From contig NZ_CANTKB010000024.1 of assembly GCF_947654165.1 (NCBI RefSeq), forward strand, positions 1-47,314: 47,314 bases of DNA, in the 5' to 3' direction. How positions within the stretch are numbered: position 1 is the stretch's first letter; every line of letters begins with the position of its first letter. Shown here one piece after another: positions 22,202-30,459 of this stretch. The DNA is from an uncultured Blautia sp. Lineage in GTDB: Bacteria; Bacillota; Clostridia; Lachnospirales; Lachnospiraceae. Position numbers and translations under genes: made by a program. Below the pieces are notes generated by a model. That model worked only from the letters and a program-made list of their open reading frames with translations, did not search any database and had not been told where the DNA came from.

Positions 22202-22888
22202 ATGAAGTATATGAACAATTATTTTGGACAGAGCAATATTTTTGGAAAAGCAAGATGCAAACTTCCGATGAATTTACAGCTTTTTGCTGATTCGGGAGAC
22301 GTTGAATCAGATGGTGCAGGTGGAACTGGAAAAGAAGGTTCTGGTTTGGAAGGTAATGACAATGACGATTCTCCAACTGTAGAGGAGTTAATGGCTCAGC
22401 TTGCGGAGGAAAGAGCAAAGAGTGCACGATTGCAAAACGAAAAAGATACTGCATCTAGTGAGGCTGCTAATTTTAAAAAGCAGCTTAGGGCAAAAATGAC
22501 AGCCAATGAGCAGGAAGAAGCGGCAAAGGCAGAAGCAGAAGCGGCTAAAGATGCAAGAATCCAGGAACTGGAATCGAAGTTCCGCCTTATGGATTACAGT
22601 AAACGGTTCATGGGTGTTGGTATGGATGAAACATCCGCAACGGAGTTGGCAGGGCTGACCGGCGAGATTGCAGAACCAGATAAGTTCTTTTCTGCACTGG
22701 ATAAATTTGTAAAAGCAACGATCAAAAAAGCCGGAGAGGATTCCGTGGAAGCTCTTATTAAGAGCAATCCAAGCATCAAAGCGGGAAACGGAGACGGCGG
22801 TGGAGAGTCCTTAGCTGTTAGAAAAGCAAAAGAACTTTCCAGAGGTAATAGAACAGTAAATCAGGATATTCTTAAAAATTATATGTAG
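22202..22888 (+). CDS. Scaffolding protein
   Basis: 228 residues from ATG 22202. N-terminal MNLQLFADSG motif is typical of phage scaffold/capsid precursors of this type. Gly/Asp-rich linker, then a long charged coiled coil (EELMAQLAEERAKSARLQNE), and a C-terminal basic end. DUF4355-like. Position between minor head and decoration/capsid genes supports it. Confidence 0.85.
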   Translation: MKYMNNYFGQSNIFGKARCKLPMNLQLFADSGDVESDGAGGTGKEGSGLEGNDNDDSPTVEELMAQLAEERAKSARLQNEKDTASSEAANFKKQLRAKMTANEQEEAAKAEAEAAKDARIQELESKFRLMDYSKRFMGVGMDETSATELAGLTGEIAEPDKFFSALDKFVKATIKKAGEDSVEALIKSNPSIKAGNGDGGGESLAVRKAKELSRGNRTVNQDILKNYM

Positions 22889-22900
22889 GAGGAATTAGAA

Positions 22901-23305
22901 ATGGCAAGAGGAGATATGAAGATTGACACTCTGGCAGTTGGAGCAGAGGAAGAAATTCTTAACAGAAAAGAATTTCAGGCAGTAGCAAATACAGTAGATT
23001 TTGCAGATGTTTCAGATATTGCAGCTAATGGATTAAAGGTAGTAAAAGCAGGAACCCCAGTTGACAAGGATGGAAAACCTGTGAATTCTACGCCATGGGC
23101 AAATTCAGTAGGAATTTTGCTCCACGATGTATATGAGGATAGGCCACAAACAGCAGTTTTAAAACAGGCATATATCAATGTAACCAGAGCACAGAAAAAC
23201 AGCGGACTCACTTATGACGGCGCACTTGCATCCGCTCTGAATTTAGCAGGATGCAGGATTGTATTTGAGGAACCGGTAATTCTGGCAACCGGCGGTGGAG
23301 CGTAA
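22901..23305 (+). CDS. Capsid decoration-like protein
   Basis: 134 residues, TAGGAGGAA upstream. Beta-rich, with GLKVVKAGTPVDKDGKPV and VGILLHDVYED, ending GGGA. Length and place just before the capsid gene fit the head-decoration/fibre proteins that cover the capsid. Inference from context and fold look. Confidence 0.65.
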   Translation: MARGDMKIDTLAVGAEEEILNRKEFQAVANTVDFADVSDIAANGLKVVKAGTPVDKDGKPVNSTPWANSVGILLHDVYEDRPQTAVLKQAYINVTRAQKNSGLTYDGALASALNLAGCRIVFEEPVILATGGGA

Positions 23306-23342
23306 GTAACAGTACAGATTAAAAAATGAAATTTAATTGCTG

Positions 23343-23370
23343 ACCTCAAACAGTTATGAGGTAGAAAGGA
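23343..23370 (+). promoter_or_regulatory. Hairpin next to the capsid ribosome site
   Basis: ACCTCA (23343-23348), loop AACAGTTA, TGAGGT (23357-23362), then the Shine-Dalgarno GAAAGGA and ATG 23379. Related hairpins precede three other structural genes. Confidence 0.6.
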
Positions 23371-23378
23371 TTGGTAAA

Positions 23379-24446
23379 ATGAGATTAACAGATGTATTTT
23401 CCGCAGAAGCGGTAGCAATCAGACAGACTTCCGACGCAAGCAATCGGATGCCATATGTTGGACAGGCTTTCTGGCCGAATAAAAAGAAAATGGGAATCGA
23501 CTTAAAGTGGATTAAAACACACAAGGGGCTTGGTATTGCCCTGAAGCCATCTGCACTTGATTCCCTGGCAACCATCAGACCGAGAAAAGGATTCGAGGCT
23601 ATCACTCAGGAGATGCCGTTCTTCCGTGAATCCATGACGATTAAAGAACAGGATTTAGCAGAAATCCAGAGAGCACAGGAATCGGATGACCCATACCTGA
23701 ATGAAGTTTTGGAACATATTTTCAATGATGCTGATGAACTGGTTATGGGTGCTGACATTTCTGTTGAGCGTATGAGAATGAACCTTCTTGCTCCGTTGAA
23801 TGGAGATATGAAGCTCACCATTGGAATGGCAGACAATACTCTTTACAGCTACAATTACGATGAAGATGGAAGCTGGAAATCCGGACATTATATGACTATT
23901 GAAGGTGATGGAACCTGGGATAAACCTACGACAGCAAAACCGCTGAACGATTTTCAGAAGGGAACGGATTATCTTTCAGGACTTGGTGTTGTACCAACTT
24001 ATGCAATGATGACTACAAAAACATTGAATTACCTTGTTGAGTCTGAGCAGATTAAAAATGCTTTTATTACTCAGTCAGGAAAAAATGTAGACTTTTTGGA
24101 TAAGACAACAGCAAAGGAAATTGTTGCAAGGAAAACAGGTCTTATTCCGATTATTAACGACAAGAAATTTGTTGATTACGATGGAACAGAAAAGGGATTT
24201 TTCCCAGATGATTATGTAACTATTATTGGTTCTGGAACGCTTGGAAATACCTGGTACGGCGTGACACCAGAGGAACGAACCCTCATGGGAGATTCTAAGG
24301 TTGATGTAAGCGTTCTTGAAAGTGGCGTTGCAATTGCCGTTCAGACAATCTACGGACCGCCGGTTCAGCACTCTACAACTGCTTCTCAGATTGTTCTTCC
24401 ATCTTATGAAGGAATGGACAGCGTATTTGTCATGAAAGTTAAATAG
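23379..24446 (+). CDS. Major capsid protein (E-type fold family)
   Basis: 355 residues from ATG 23379 (MRLTDVFSAEAVA). Typical family features: RIGxxF-like FWPNKKKMGIDLKWIKTHKG, LKPSALDSLATIRPR, EMPFFRESMTIKE, GADISVERMRMNLL, FFPDDYVTIIGSG and the C-terminal VYGPP-like QTIYGPPVQHS. The HK97-fold shell protein; probably the most expressed gene here, consistent with its strong ribosome site. Confidence 0.93.
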   Translation: MRLTDVFSAEAVAIRQTSDASNRMPYVGQAFWPNKKKMGIDLKWIKTHKGLGIALKPSALDSLATIRPRKGFEAITQEMPFFRESMTIKEQDLAEIQRAQESDDPYLNEVLEHIFNDADELVMGADISVERMRMNLLAPLNGDMKLTIGMADNTLYSYNYDEDGSWKSGHYMTIEGDGTWDKPTTAKPLNDFQKGTDYLSGLGVVPTYAMMTTKTLNYLVESEQIKNAFITQSGKNVDFLDKTTAKEIVARKTGLIPIINDKKFVDYDGTEKGFFPDDYVTIIGSGTLGNTWYGVTPEERTLMGDSKVDVSVLESGVAIAVQTIYGPPVQHSTTASQIVLPSYEGMDSVFVMKVK

Positions 24447-24459
24447 GAGGTATAGTCTC

Positions 24460-24621
24460 TTGATTTACGATCACATTGTAAAAGTTAATGATGAGTATTA
24501 TCCGGCTGGTGTGGAAGTTCCAGAGGAGAAGAAGGAGAGCGAAAAACTCCCTTTTTCTGACGAAGATATCGAATTTGAAACTGAACCAGTGAAAAGAGGA
24601 AGACCACGAAAAACTAATTAA
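24460..24621 (+). CDS. Small acidic protein after the capsid, 53 aa
   Basis: TTG 24460 with AGGAGG 10 bases upstream. MIYDHIVKVNDEYYPAGVEV, acidic middle and a basic RGRPRKTN tail. Such short ORFs after the capsid gene are common in these phages (head fibre or Rho-like domain anchors). Function unknown. Confidence 0.6.
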   Translation: MIYDHIVKVNDEYYPAGVEVPEEKKESEKLPFSDEDIEFETEPVKRGRPRKTN

Positions 24622-24635
24622 GGAGGAAACATGGT

Positions 24636-24977
24636 ATGGAGGAACTGTTCCGAGAATTAATTGAATACATTGGGGACGATTATTGCCCGGAGCAGGAATC
24701 CTTTCTGTCCATGCTCCTTTCTGATGCGACAGATGAAGTCGTTTCAGAGATGTACCCGTACGGTTTTTCTTCAGAAAAAGAAGAAATTTCGATAAAGGAA
24801 CGAGCAATAAAACGATATAAAAGTAAAATAAGAAAAATAGCTCAGTATCATTATGATAAACAAGGGCGAGAGGGTGTTACTGGATGGTCTGAAAGTGGTA
24901 CAAGCGTATCTTATGATGCTTCAGGAACTCCTTCTAGTTATTTGCGTGGAATTATTCCGATAGCAAGAATTGTTTAA
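24636..24977 (+). CDS. Head-tail connector (gp15/gp6-like)
   Basis: 113 residues. Helical start (LFRELIEYIGDDY), EISIKERAIKRYKSKIRKIAQYHYDKQGREGVTGWSESG region (typical connector motif), end SSYLRGIIPIARI. Assembles on the portal as the first adaptor ring. AGGAGGAA upstream. Confidence 0.8.
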   Translation: MEELFRELIEYIGDDYCPEQESFLSMLLSDATDEVVSEMYPYGFSSEKEEISIKERAIKRYKSKIRKIAQYHYDKQGREGVTGWSESGTSVSYDASGTPSSYLRGIIPIARIV

Positions 24978-25088
24978 AAAAGACGGAGCGTGTCTGATTC
25001 CTCCCGGTCAGATGCAGGGGTGCTTGTGAAGGAGGTTGGGGAAAGCACAGTCTTTGAAAACTGGGAGATAATTGAGAGGTGCGTATTT

Positions 25089-25400
25089 ATGGGATGCGAA
25101 AATAATTGCATAAATCAACATCGTATAGATGCTCTTGAAAAAGATTTGGAGTCCTTTAGAGAAAAAAGCTCCAGAGATCACAAAGAGTTTTATGAAAGAA
25201 TTGAAAAAAACGAAAAAAATATGATTGAGTCTCAAGGAGATCGGAAACATATTCGTGACCAATTGGATGAAATCAACGGGAACGTAAAAAGCCTTATGCA
25301 AAAGCCAGAAAAGCGGTATGAAACTATCGTGACAGGCATTCTAACCGGAATAATCGGTGCTGTCATAGGTTTTGTTATGAGCGGCATATTACCAATGTAA
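25089..25400 (+). CDS. XhlA/holin-associated-like coiled-coil membrane protein
   Basis: 103 residues from ATG 25089. Starts MGCENNCINQHRIDALEKDL, a coiled coil to about 75, then one C-terminal TM (TIVTGILTGIIGAVIGFVMSG). This is the layout of hemolysin XhlA-type proteins that usually sit beside holin and endolysin. Its place in the head region is odd. A GTG at 24990 would extend it but lacks support. Confidence 0.65.
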   Translation: MGCENNCINQHRIDALEKDLESFREKSSRDHKEFYERIEKNEKNMIESQGDRKHIRDQLDEINGNVKSLMQKPEKRYETIVTGILTGIIGAVIGFVMSGILPM

Positions 25401-25430
25401 AAAAAATTCCACTAAAGGGAGGTTGGTGGG

Positions 25431-25685
25431 ATGGATTTTAATAAAAGAAATTATTATACAGAATTTATTCAAGAAGAAATAGATTTTTATTTGAAAGAAG
25501 CAAATTTCGATTCACGAGAAAGGCTTCTTTTTCTATTTAGAAATGATAAAATTCCATTGGAAGAAATAGCGGAGAAAATGAATTGCAGTGTAAGTACAGT
25601 AAATAGAATCAATCGGACAATGAGAAAGAAAATATTTAAGGCTTCTGATGGATACTATCGTGGTATCTCAAAGACATGGAAATGA
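25431..25685 (+). CDS. Sigma-like helix-turn-helix protein, 84 aa
   Basis: GGGAGG before ATG 25431. RDKIPLEEIAEKMNCSVSTVNRINRTMRKKIF (here starting NDKIPLEEIA) is a sigma region 4-type HTH at about 40-70. A candidate late regulator within the head module. Confidence 0.65.
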   Translation: MDFNKRNYYTEFIQEEIDFYLKEANFDSRERLLFLFRNDKIPLEEIAEKMNCSVSTVNRINRTMRKKIFKASDGYYRGISKTWK

Positions 25686-25757
25686 CACTTTGTTGATATG
25701 GGAAACTTCTTATTTTCTATATATAATATAAATATAAGGAATTAAGGAGGACACGAT

Positions 25758-26270
25758 ATGCAACCTTATCCAACATTTCAAAATTATGGTTACGGAAACA
25801 ATCAGTATGGATATCAGCAACAGCCTGTAATGCCATACCAGGATAGATTGGCTCAACTTCAAAATCAGTATAATCAGTCTATGCCGTATAATCAGCCAAT
25901 GGCTCAACAGCAACCACAGCAGATGGCTGTATTAAATGGTCAGATGGTTGGAAGTTTGGATGAAGTAAAGGGAAAGGACGTAGATCTATCTGGAAATCCA
26001 ACATGGTACCCAAAAGTAGACGGAACAGAAGTCTATCGTAAACAGCTTCAGCCAGACGGAACGAGCAAAATCCTTACCTACACGTTATCTCAGGACGGTA
26101 TGCAGGAACAACCAAAACAGATGGTTGATGCGGATATGCTGAATACGCTTTTTGGACAGTTAAAACAGGATTTGATGGCTGAAATTTCTGGAATAAAAGA
26201 TTTGGTTGGGACAACAATGTCCTTGCCTGCCGAACCTCCTAAGACACAGAGAGGAGGTAATCAGAAATGA
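25758..26270 (+). CDS. Gln/Asn/Pro-rich structural protein, 170 aa
   Basis: TAAGGAGGA upstream. First 55 residues are low complexity (YGYGNNQYGYQQQPVMPYQD, QQQPQQM), then a folded part (VDLSGNPTWYPKVDGTEVYR) and a helix. Member of the virion-associated low-complexity set that continues to 28,644. Overlaps the next gene by 4 bp. Confidence 0.6.
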   Translation: MQPYPTFQNYGYGNNQYGYQQQPVMPYQDRLAQLQNQYNQSMPYNQPMAQQQPQQMAVLNGQMVGSLDEVKGKDVDLSGNPTWYPKVDGTEVYRKQLQPDGTSKILTYTLSQDGMQEQPKQMVDADMLNTLFGQLKQDLMAEISGIKDLVGTTMSLPAEPPKTQRGGNQK

Positions 26271-26506
26271 TGAATCCTATGCAGTTTATGCAAATGATAA
26301 AAAATGGCGGTAATCCCAAACAGATAATTATGAATATGATGAGACAGCAGGCAGGTTCAAATCCTGCGATGAACAATGCTTTACAGATGATGGAAAAAGG
26401 CGATAATTCCGGATTAGAAAATCTGGCACGAAACCTTTGCAAAGAGAGAAACATAAATCCAGACGAAGCTTTTAACCAGATTAAAGAACAGTTTGGAATG
26501 AAATAA
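26267..26506 (+). CDS. Met/Asn/Gln-rich small protein, 79 aa
   Basis: AGAGGAGGTAA upstream. MMNPMQFMQMIKNGGNPKQI, then repeated M-M-Q/N patterns and a helical end. Companion of the previous gene. Function unknown. Confidence 0.6.
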   Translation: MMNPMQFMQMIKNGGNPKQIIMNMMRQQAGSNPAMNNALQMMEKGDNSGLENLARNLCKERNINPDEAFNQIKEQFGMK

Positions 26507-26574
26507 ATATGGCAAAAGCCATCTCCTCAAAATTGAGTGATTAAAAACGCTACAATTTTGGAGTCAGCCCGGGA

Positions 26575-26611
26575 TGTCTCCGATTTGTATAAAATATAAA
26601 GATTGGAGACA
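26575..26611 (+). promoter_or_regulatory. Hairpin that can hide the ribosome site of the Gly-rich gene
   Basis: TGTCTCC (26575-26581) pairs with GGAGACA (26605-26611); GGAGA is the Shine-Dalgarno for ATG 26617. A second stem, CAAAATTG/CAATTTTG, lies at 26528-26560. Confidence 0.55.
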
Positions 26612-26616
26612 ATATT

Positions 26617-27432
26617 ATGATGAACAGTGGTCTTTCAGCGAGTGATGTCGCTGTATTAAGTGGTGCTAACAATCGGAATAACGATAGTTTTGGCGGAGAC
26701 GGATGGGGCTGGATCTGGATCTTGCTCATATTTGGAATCTTCGGCGGCTGGGGCTTCGGCGGTTTTGGCGGCGGCTTCGGTGGCGGAGCAAACAATCCAG
26801 GCTTACAAGGACTTGCAACACGTTCCGATATCAACGAAGGATTTGCCCTTAATGGTATCGAACGTTCCCTTACAGGTATTACACAGGGAATCTGTGACAG
26901 CACATATGCTCTGAATAGTGCCATTAACAATGGTTTTTCCGCAAATCAGTTACAGCTTTGTAACGGATTCAACGGCGTAAATCAGGGATTCAACGCTTTA
27001 CAGGCACAGCTTGCACAGTGCTGCTGCGATAATCGTGAATCTATAAGTCAAGTTAGATATGACATGGCTACACAGGCTTGCGATACCAGAAACACAATTC
27101 AGAATACTACCAGAGATATTATTGACAACCAGAGTGCCGGGACAAGAGCAATTCTTGAAAAACTCGGTCAGATGGAATACAACAATTTGAACGATAAGTA
27201 TCAGGCGGCTTTATCTGAAAATCAGTCTCTGAAATTTGCGGCAAGCCAGAATGCACAGAATGCTTTTATTACTGCAAACAACAGTGCACAGACGGCAGAA
27301 CTGATTCGTAGACTTGGTGCGGACTGCCCACAGCCTGCTTACATCGTACAACCTCCGACTCCGGTAAATTTCCCGGTAAATAACTGTGGAACATTTACAG
27401 GATGCGGAAATGGTTGCGGCGGTTGTTGCTAA
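26617..27432 (+). CDS. Gly-rich membrane-segment structural protein, 271 aa
   Basis: A hydrophobic helix (WGWIWILLIFGIFGG, about 29-43) is followed by a Gly/Phe repeat (GFGGFGGGFGGG), then a long polar coiled coil with many Gln/Asn and a Cys-rich end (CGNGCGGCC). Proteins of this form are frequent in gut phage head modules. A virion ejection or internal protein is possible; no enzyme motif. Confidence 0.65.
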   Translation: MMNSGLSASDVAVLSGANNRNNDSFGGDGWGWIWILLIFGIFGGWGFGGFGGGFGGGANNPGLQGLATRSDINEGFALNGIERSLTGITQGICDSTYALNSAINNGFSANQLQLCNGFNGVNQGFNALQAQLAQCCCDNRESISQVRYDMATQACDTRNTIQNTTRDIIDNQSAGTRAILEKLGQMEYNNLNDKYQAALSENQSLKFAASQNAQNAFITANNSAQTAELIRRLGADCPQPAYIVQPPTPVNFPVNNCGTFTGCGNGCGGCC

Positions 27433-27464
27433 GTAATTCACCATTAGAGGTTGACTAAATTTCT

Positions 27465-27498
27465 AAGAGGTGGGTTACGGCTCACCTCTTATTTTATT
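27465..27498 (+). terminator. Rho-independent terminator
   Basis: AAGAGGTG, loop GGTTACGGCT, CACCTCTT, then ATTTTATT: perfect 8-bp stem with a T-rich tail. Confidence 0.75.
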
Positions 27499-27512
27499 GA
27501 GAGGTAGAAAAC

Positions 27513-27947
27513 ATGGCTTGTAAAAATGTATGTAGAATGTGTGATAAATTGATTTTGTCTGAATCTGTGGCGTTTACCGGAGGAAACTTGGTCATTACAA
27601 TTCCGGCTGGAAGTTATCGGGACGGATGCAAATATTGCATTATTGTCGCACAGAGGATCCCAGATGAAACAACGATTGTAGCACCAGTGGTTATTGAAAT
27701 CTCAGGTGGAACAGAACAGTATCCCCTTACAAAATCAGGATGCCAGCAGGTAACAGCATGTGGTATTAGAACCCGTACAAAGTATAGTGTTGTGGTGTCT
27801 ACCAACGCAACAGGCGGTGTATTCAGGATGCTTGGTAAACCGTACTGTACACCGGATAATAGATTGACAGCTATTAACGGTATAGCACCAACACCGGCTC
27901 CGGCACCAGGACCAGCGGCAGCAGTAGCAAGAAAGGGGGATAAATAG
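27513..27947 (+). CDS. Cys-containing beta-sandwich structural protein, 144 aa
   Basis: GAGAGGTAG upstream. CKNVCRMCDKLI at the start, then alternating strands (VAFTGGNLVITIPAGSY, TTIVAPVVIEISG, YSVVVSTNATG) and a Pro/Ala-rich tail. Probably a surface or decoration protein of the virion. Next gene starts 1 bp later. Confidence 0.6.
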   Translation: MACKNVCRMCDKLILSESVAFTGGNLVITIPAGSYRDGCKYCIIVAQRIPDETTIVAPVVIEISGGTEQYPLTKSGCQQVTACGIRTRTKYSVVVSTNATGGVFRMLGKPYCTPDNRLTAINGIAPTPAPAPGPAAAVARKGDK

Positions 27948-27948
27948 T

Positions 27949-28644
27949 ATGCACAAGTTTGCAGAGAAGATCATGGAATGTGTGAAATCTAAAGTCGAGA
28001 CAAGAGGTATTGATAACGTCAGCTATGATGAAGTCAAGGAAATCGGCGAATGGGTTGACATTGCAAAAGACATTGTTTGTTACGATAAGGATATGAGAAT
28101 TATCGAAGCAATGGACGAAGAAGAGAAATACGGCGATATGGATTACCGTATGGGCTATCGTGGCAGAGATTCCAAAGGAAGATTTGTTCATCGTTCCGGT
28201 AGAGGACGTTCAGCAGGGTATACGCCGTATGTTCATATGATGCCGCCTTTTATGGATGTTATGTATGATGAATACGATGGCATGATGCCGGAAGATTACC
28301 GCATGGGCTATTCTGAGGGTAGAGGTGGACGTTCCGGAAACTCAGGTAATTCTGGAAACTATGGTAATAGTGGAGGACAGGAAAGTAACTTTGGCAGATA
28401 CGGATATTCCGAAGGAAATCGCGGCGGTTCCAGATATGGAGAAAGCTACGATGACTACCGGAAAGCCAGGCGCAATTATACCGAAACAAAATCACCTGAA
28501 CATCAGAAAGAGATGCGTGATAAAATCAGCGAAGTCTTTGACGACATGGAAACCATTACCGCTGATATGGTAAAAGATATGTCAGTTGATGATAAGCAGA
28601 AATATAAAGTAAAGCTTCAGCAAATGATGCAGAAGATACAGTAA
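27949..28644 (+). CDS. Gly/Arg/Tyr/Ser-rich protein, 231 aa
   Basis: Helical N-terminus (MHKFAEKIMECVKSKVETRG), then a long low-complexity centre with GRGGRSGNSGNSGNYGNS and repeated RMGY (YRMGYRG, YRMGYSEG), and a helical C-terminus. Last gene of the low-complexity structural set. Function unknown. Confidence 0.6.
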   Translation: MHKFAEKIMECVKSKVETRGIDNVSYDEVKEIGEWVDIAKDIVCYDKDMRIIEAMDEEEKYGDMDYRMGYRGRDSKGRFVHRSGRGRSAGYTPYVHMMPPFMDVMYDEYDGMMPEDYRMGYSEGRGGRSGNSGNSGNYGNSGGQESNFGRYGYSEGNRGGSRYGESYDDYRKARRNYTETKSPEHQKEMRDKISEVFDDMETITADMVKDMSVDDKQKYKVKLQQMMQKIQ

Positions 28645-28645
28645 G

Positions 28646-28690
28646 ATAGAAAGGGCTTGTTGTTTTTACGACAGGCTCTTTTCTATATGT
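28646..28690 (+). terminator. Long imperfect hairpin with T-run
   Basis: ATAGAAAGGGCTTGT pairs with ACAGGCTCTTTTCTAT with one bulge and G-T pairs. It ends the low-complexity gene set. Confidence 0.6.
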
Positions 28691-28703
28691 GATGGATTAA
28701 ATT

Positions 28704-28868
28704 ATGACAAGAAAAAGAAAAAATGGCATTAAAATTGATTTTATGTGTGAGAAATGTGGTAAGAAACAAGAACCGGATAAAAAAAGGTCAACAGAAGAAT
28801 GGTCATTTTTTGATTGCCATGAAAGATGTGAATGTGGTGGAAAATTTGTGATGAAGATTGAGGAGTAA
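28704..28868 (+). CDS. Zinc-ribbon-like protein, 54 aa
   Basis: MTRKRKNGIKIDFMCEKCGK, then CHERCECGGKF: four to five Cys arranged as a ribbon. Weak ribosome site. Directly before two HExxH proteins. Confidence 0.5.
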   Translation: MTRKRKNGIKIDFMCEKCGKKQEPDKKRSTEEWSFFDCHERCECGGKFVMKIEE

Positions 28869-28871
28869 CAA

Positions 28872-29198
28872 ATGCAGGATTGCAAAGTGAATATTTTGGG
28901 AACTGAGTACAAAATCACATTAAAAGAATTGAAAGATTCAGACGTTGACGGATTCACCGATTATACGGAAAAAGCTATAGTAATACGTTCTGACAATTAC
29001 AATGAGGTCGGAAACTTTGAATGGTTGCAAAAGAAACAGCTTAGACATGAATTGATTCATGCGTTTATGGCTGAAAGTGGGTTGCAAGCGAATTGGGAAC
29101 ACGTTCAGAAGTTTGGGCATGACGAAACTACAGTGGATTGGATTGCCATTCAGTCCCCGAAGATGTTTAAGGTGTTTCAAGAGTTGGATATTTTGTAA
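28872..29198 (+). CDS. HExxH metallopeptidase-like protein A
   Basis: 108 residues. HELIHAFMAESGL at about 59-71 gives the zincin HExxH helix; the third ligand may be the acid or His in the following stretch (WEHVQKFGHDE). Small, so possibly a minimal peptidase or an inactive relative. A second HExxH protein follows, with the motif at nearly the same position. Gene TAA-ATG spacing short. Confidence 0.65.
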   Translation: MQDCKVNILGTEYKITLKELKDSDVDGFTDYTEKAIVIRSDNYNEVGNFEWLQKKQLRHELIHAFMAESGLQANWEHVQKFGHDETTVDWIAIQSPKMFKVFQELDIL

Positions 29199-29211
29199 GG
29201 TGGTGGTTAAA

Positions 29212-29598
29212 ATGTTGAAGCGGTTTGTAATAAACAATTCTATATGGAGAGTAATTACGGTATCTCCTGACAGTGAGTATCTGTGGGATAGAACAGGAAA
29301 TTTGACCGTTGCAACAACCGACCCTAAAGAACATTGCATATTTGTATCAGAAGCGATTTATGGAGATTTTTTATTACGCGTGCTTATACATGAAATGACT
29401 CATGTGGTTTTGTGGGAGTATAAAATCATAGACAAGATACATATGTACTGTTTACCAGAATATCGCATACCTATGGAAGAAGAAATCTGCAATATTTTGG
29501 CAGACTATGGACGTATGGTGTATGAGACAGCGTACATGATTTTGGGCGGGAAAGCAATATTTACAGTTCCGTATGAATTGGAAAGGTTGGTGGCGTAA
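29212..29598 (+). CDS. HExxH metallopeptidase-like protein B
   Basis: 128 residues from ATG 29212 (GGTGGTGG upstream). HEMTHVVLWEY at about 60-70, C-terminal EEEICNILADYGRMV as possible third ligand helix. Tandem neighbour of protein A and alike in layout. The stop overlaps the next ATG (TAATG). Confidence 0.65.
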   Translation: MLKRFVINNSIWRVITVSPDSEYLWDRTGNLTVATTDPKEHCIFVSEAIYGDFLLRVLIHEMTHVVLWEYKIIDKIHMYCLPEYRIPMEEEICNILADYGRMVYETAYMILGGKAIFTVPYELERLVA

Positions 29599-29996
29599 TG
29601 AGAAGTCCATCAAGACAAAAACAGAGAGTATGGTTCTCAAAAATCACAGAAGATAGTAGTAGCATAGATTCAGTGATTTCTTATAGTAAGCCGATTATGA
29701 AGAAATTTACTGTATCGGCAACCGCCGGACTTCCCGAAGAAATCGCCGCAGGAATTGTCCCGACATACGATAGATACATTACATCTTATGATAGAAGTTT
29801 CTGTGATATTGCAGAGGAGGGCATGGCAGTTTGGGTAGATAAGATACCGCAGATTGACGATTTGGGAAATTTGGTTATGGCAGAGGATGGAAGAACACCA
29901 GTGACACCGCCGGATTATACATTGAAGAAGATACTTGATAGTCAAAAATCGAAGGTGGCAAGGTATGGAATATCAAAGATTGGAGGTTCGGAATGA
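29598..29996 (+). CDS. Neck / head-closure protein, 132 aa
   Basis: MRSPSRQKQRVWFSKITE; strand-rich with VSATAGLPEEIAAGIVPTYDRYI and WVDKIPQIDDLGNLV. Size, fold look and place between connector and gp10-like gene fit head closure (gp16-like). Overlaps its neighbours. Confidence 0.65.
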   Translation: MRSPSRQKQRVWFSKITEDSSSIDSVISYSKPIMKKFTVSATAGLPEEIAAGIVPTYDRYITSYDRSFCDIAEEGMAVWVDKIPQIDDLGNLVMAEDGRTPVTPPDYTLKKILDSQKSKVARYGISKIGGSE

Positions 29997-30178
29997 TGAA
30001 AATTTTTAAGGTTATCGCAGATAAGAGACCATCAGAATGCTTGCTTTGCCCTCTGAAATGTTCAACTGTTAAGAATGATTTCGGAGAATGTGGAAAAGTA
30101 GTTAAGAAAAATATTGGTGGCGGTTGGGAAGAACAAAAAAGAGTACCAGATGAAAGATGTGTGTTTGAGGTAAGGTAA
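29993..30178 (+). CDS. Small Cys protein, 61 aa
   Basis: CLLCPLKCSTVKNDFGECG suggests a metal site. ATGA overlap upstream and 1-bp overlap downstream place it tightly in the neck operon. Function unknown. Confidence 0.55.
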   Translation: MMKIFKVIADKRPSECLLCPLKCSTVKNDFGECGKVVKKNIGGGWEEQKRVPDERCVFEVR

Positions 30179-30459
30179 TGGCGAGATATAAAACAAAACC
30201 ATGCGAGATTGAAGCATTAGAATGGAACGGACATAACTTAGAGGAAATTAAAGAATTTGTAGGAGATTCTTTGATTTATGACATTGTTGATACGGCGTGG
30301 AAGGTTGGAAAAGGGATTCCGCATATCAATATGAAAATCAAAACTCTTGAAGGAGATATGATTGCTTCTAAAGGAGATTTTATTATTAAAGGACTTAGAG
30401 GGGAATTCTACCATTGCAAACCTGATGTGTTCCGTAAGAAATATGAGTTGGTGGAGTAA
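30178..30459 (+). CDS. Phage accessory protein with KPDxFxxxYE end, 93 aa
   Basis: ARYKTKPCEIEALEWNGHN ... GDFIIKGLRGEFYHCKPDVFRKKYE. This ending and the ALEWNG-type opening are a widespread small phage protein type of unknown role. Overlaps the previous gene by one base. Confidence 0.7.
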   Translation: MARYKTKPCEIEALEWNGHNLEEIKEFVGDSLIYDIVDTAWKVGKGIPHINMKIKTLEGDMIASKGDFIIKGLRGEFYHCKPDVFRKKYELVE

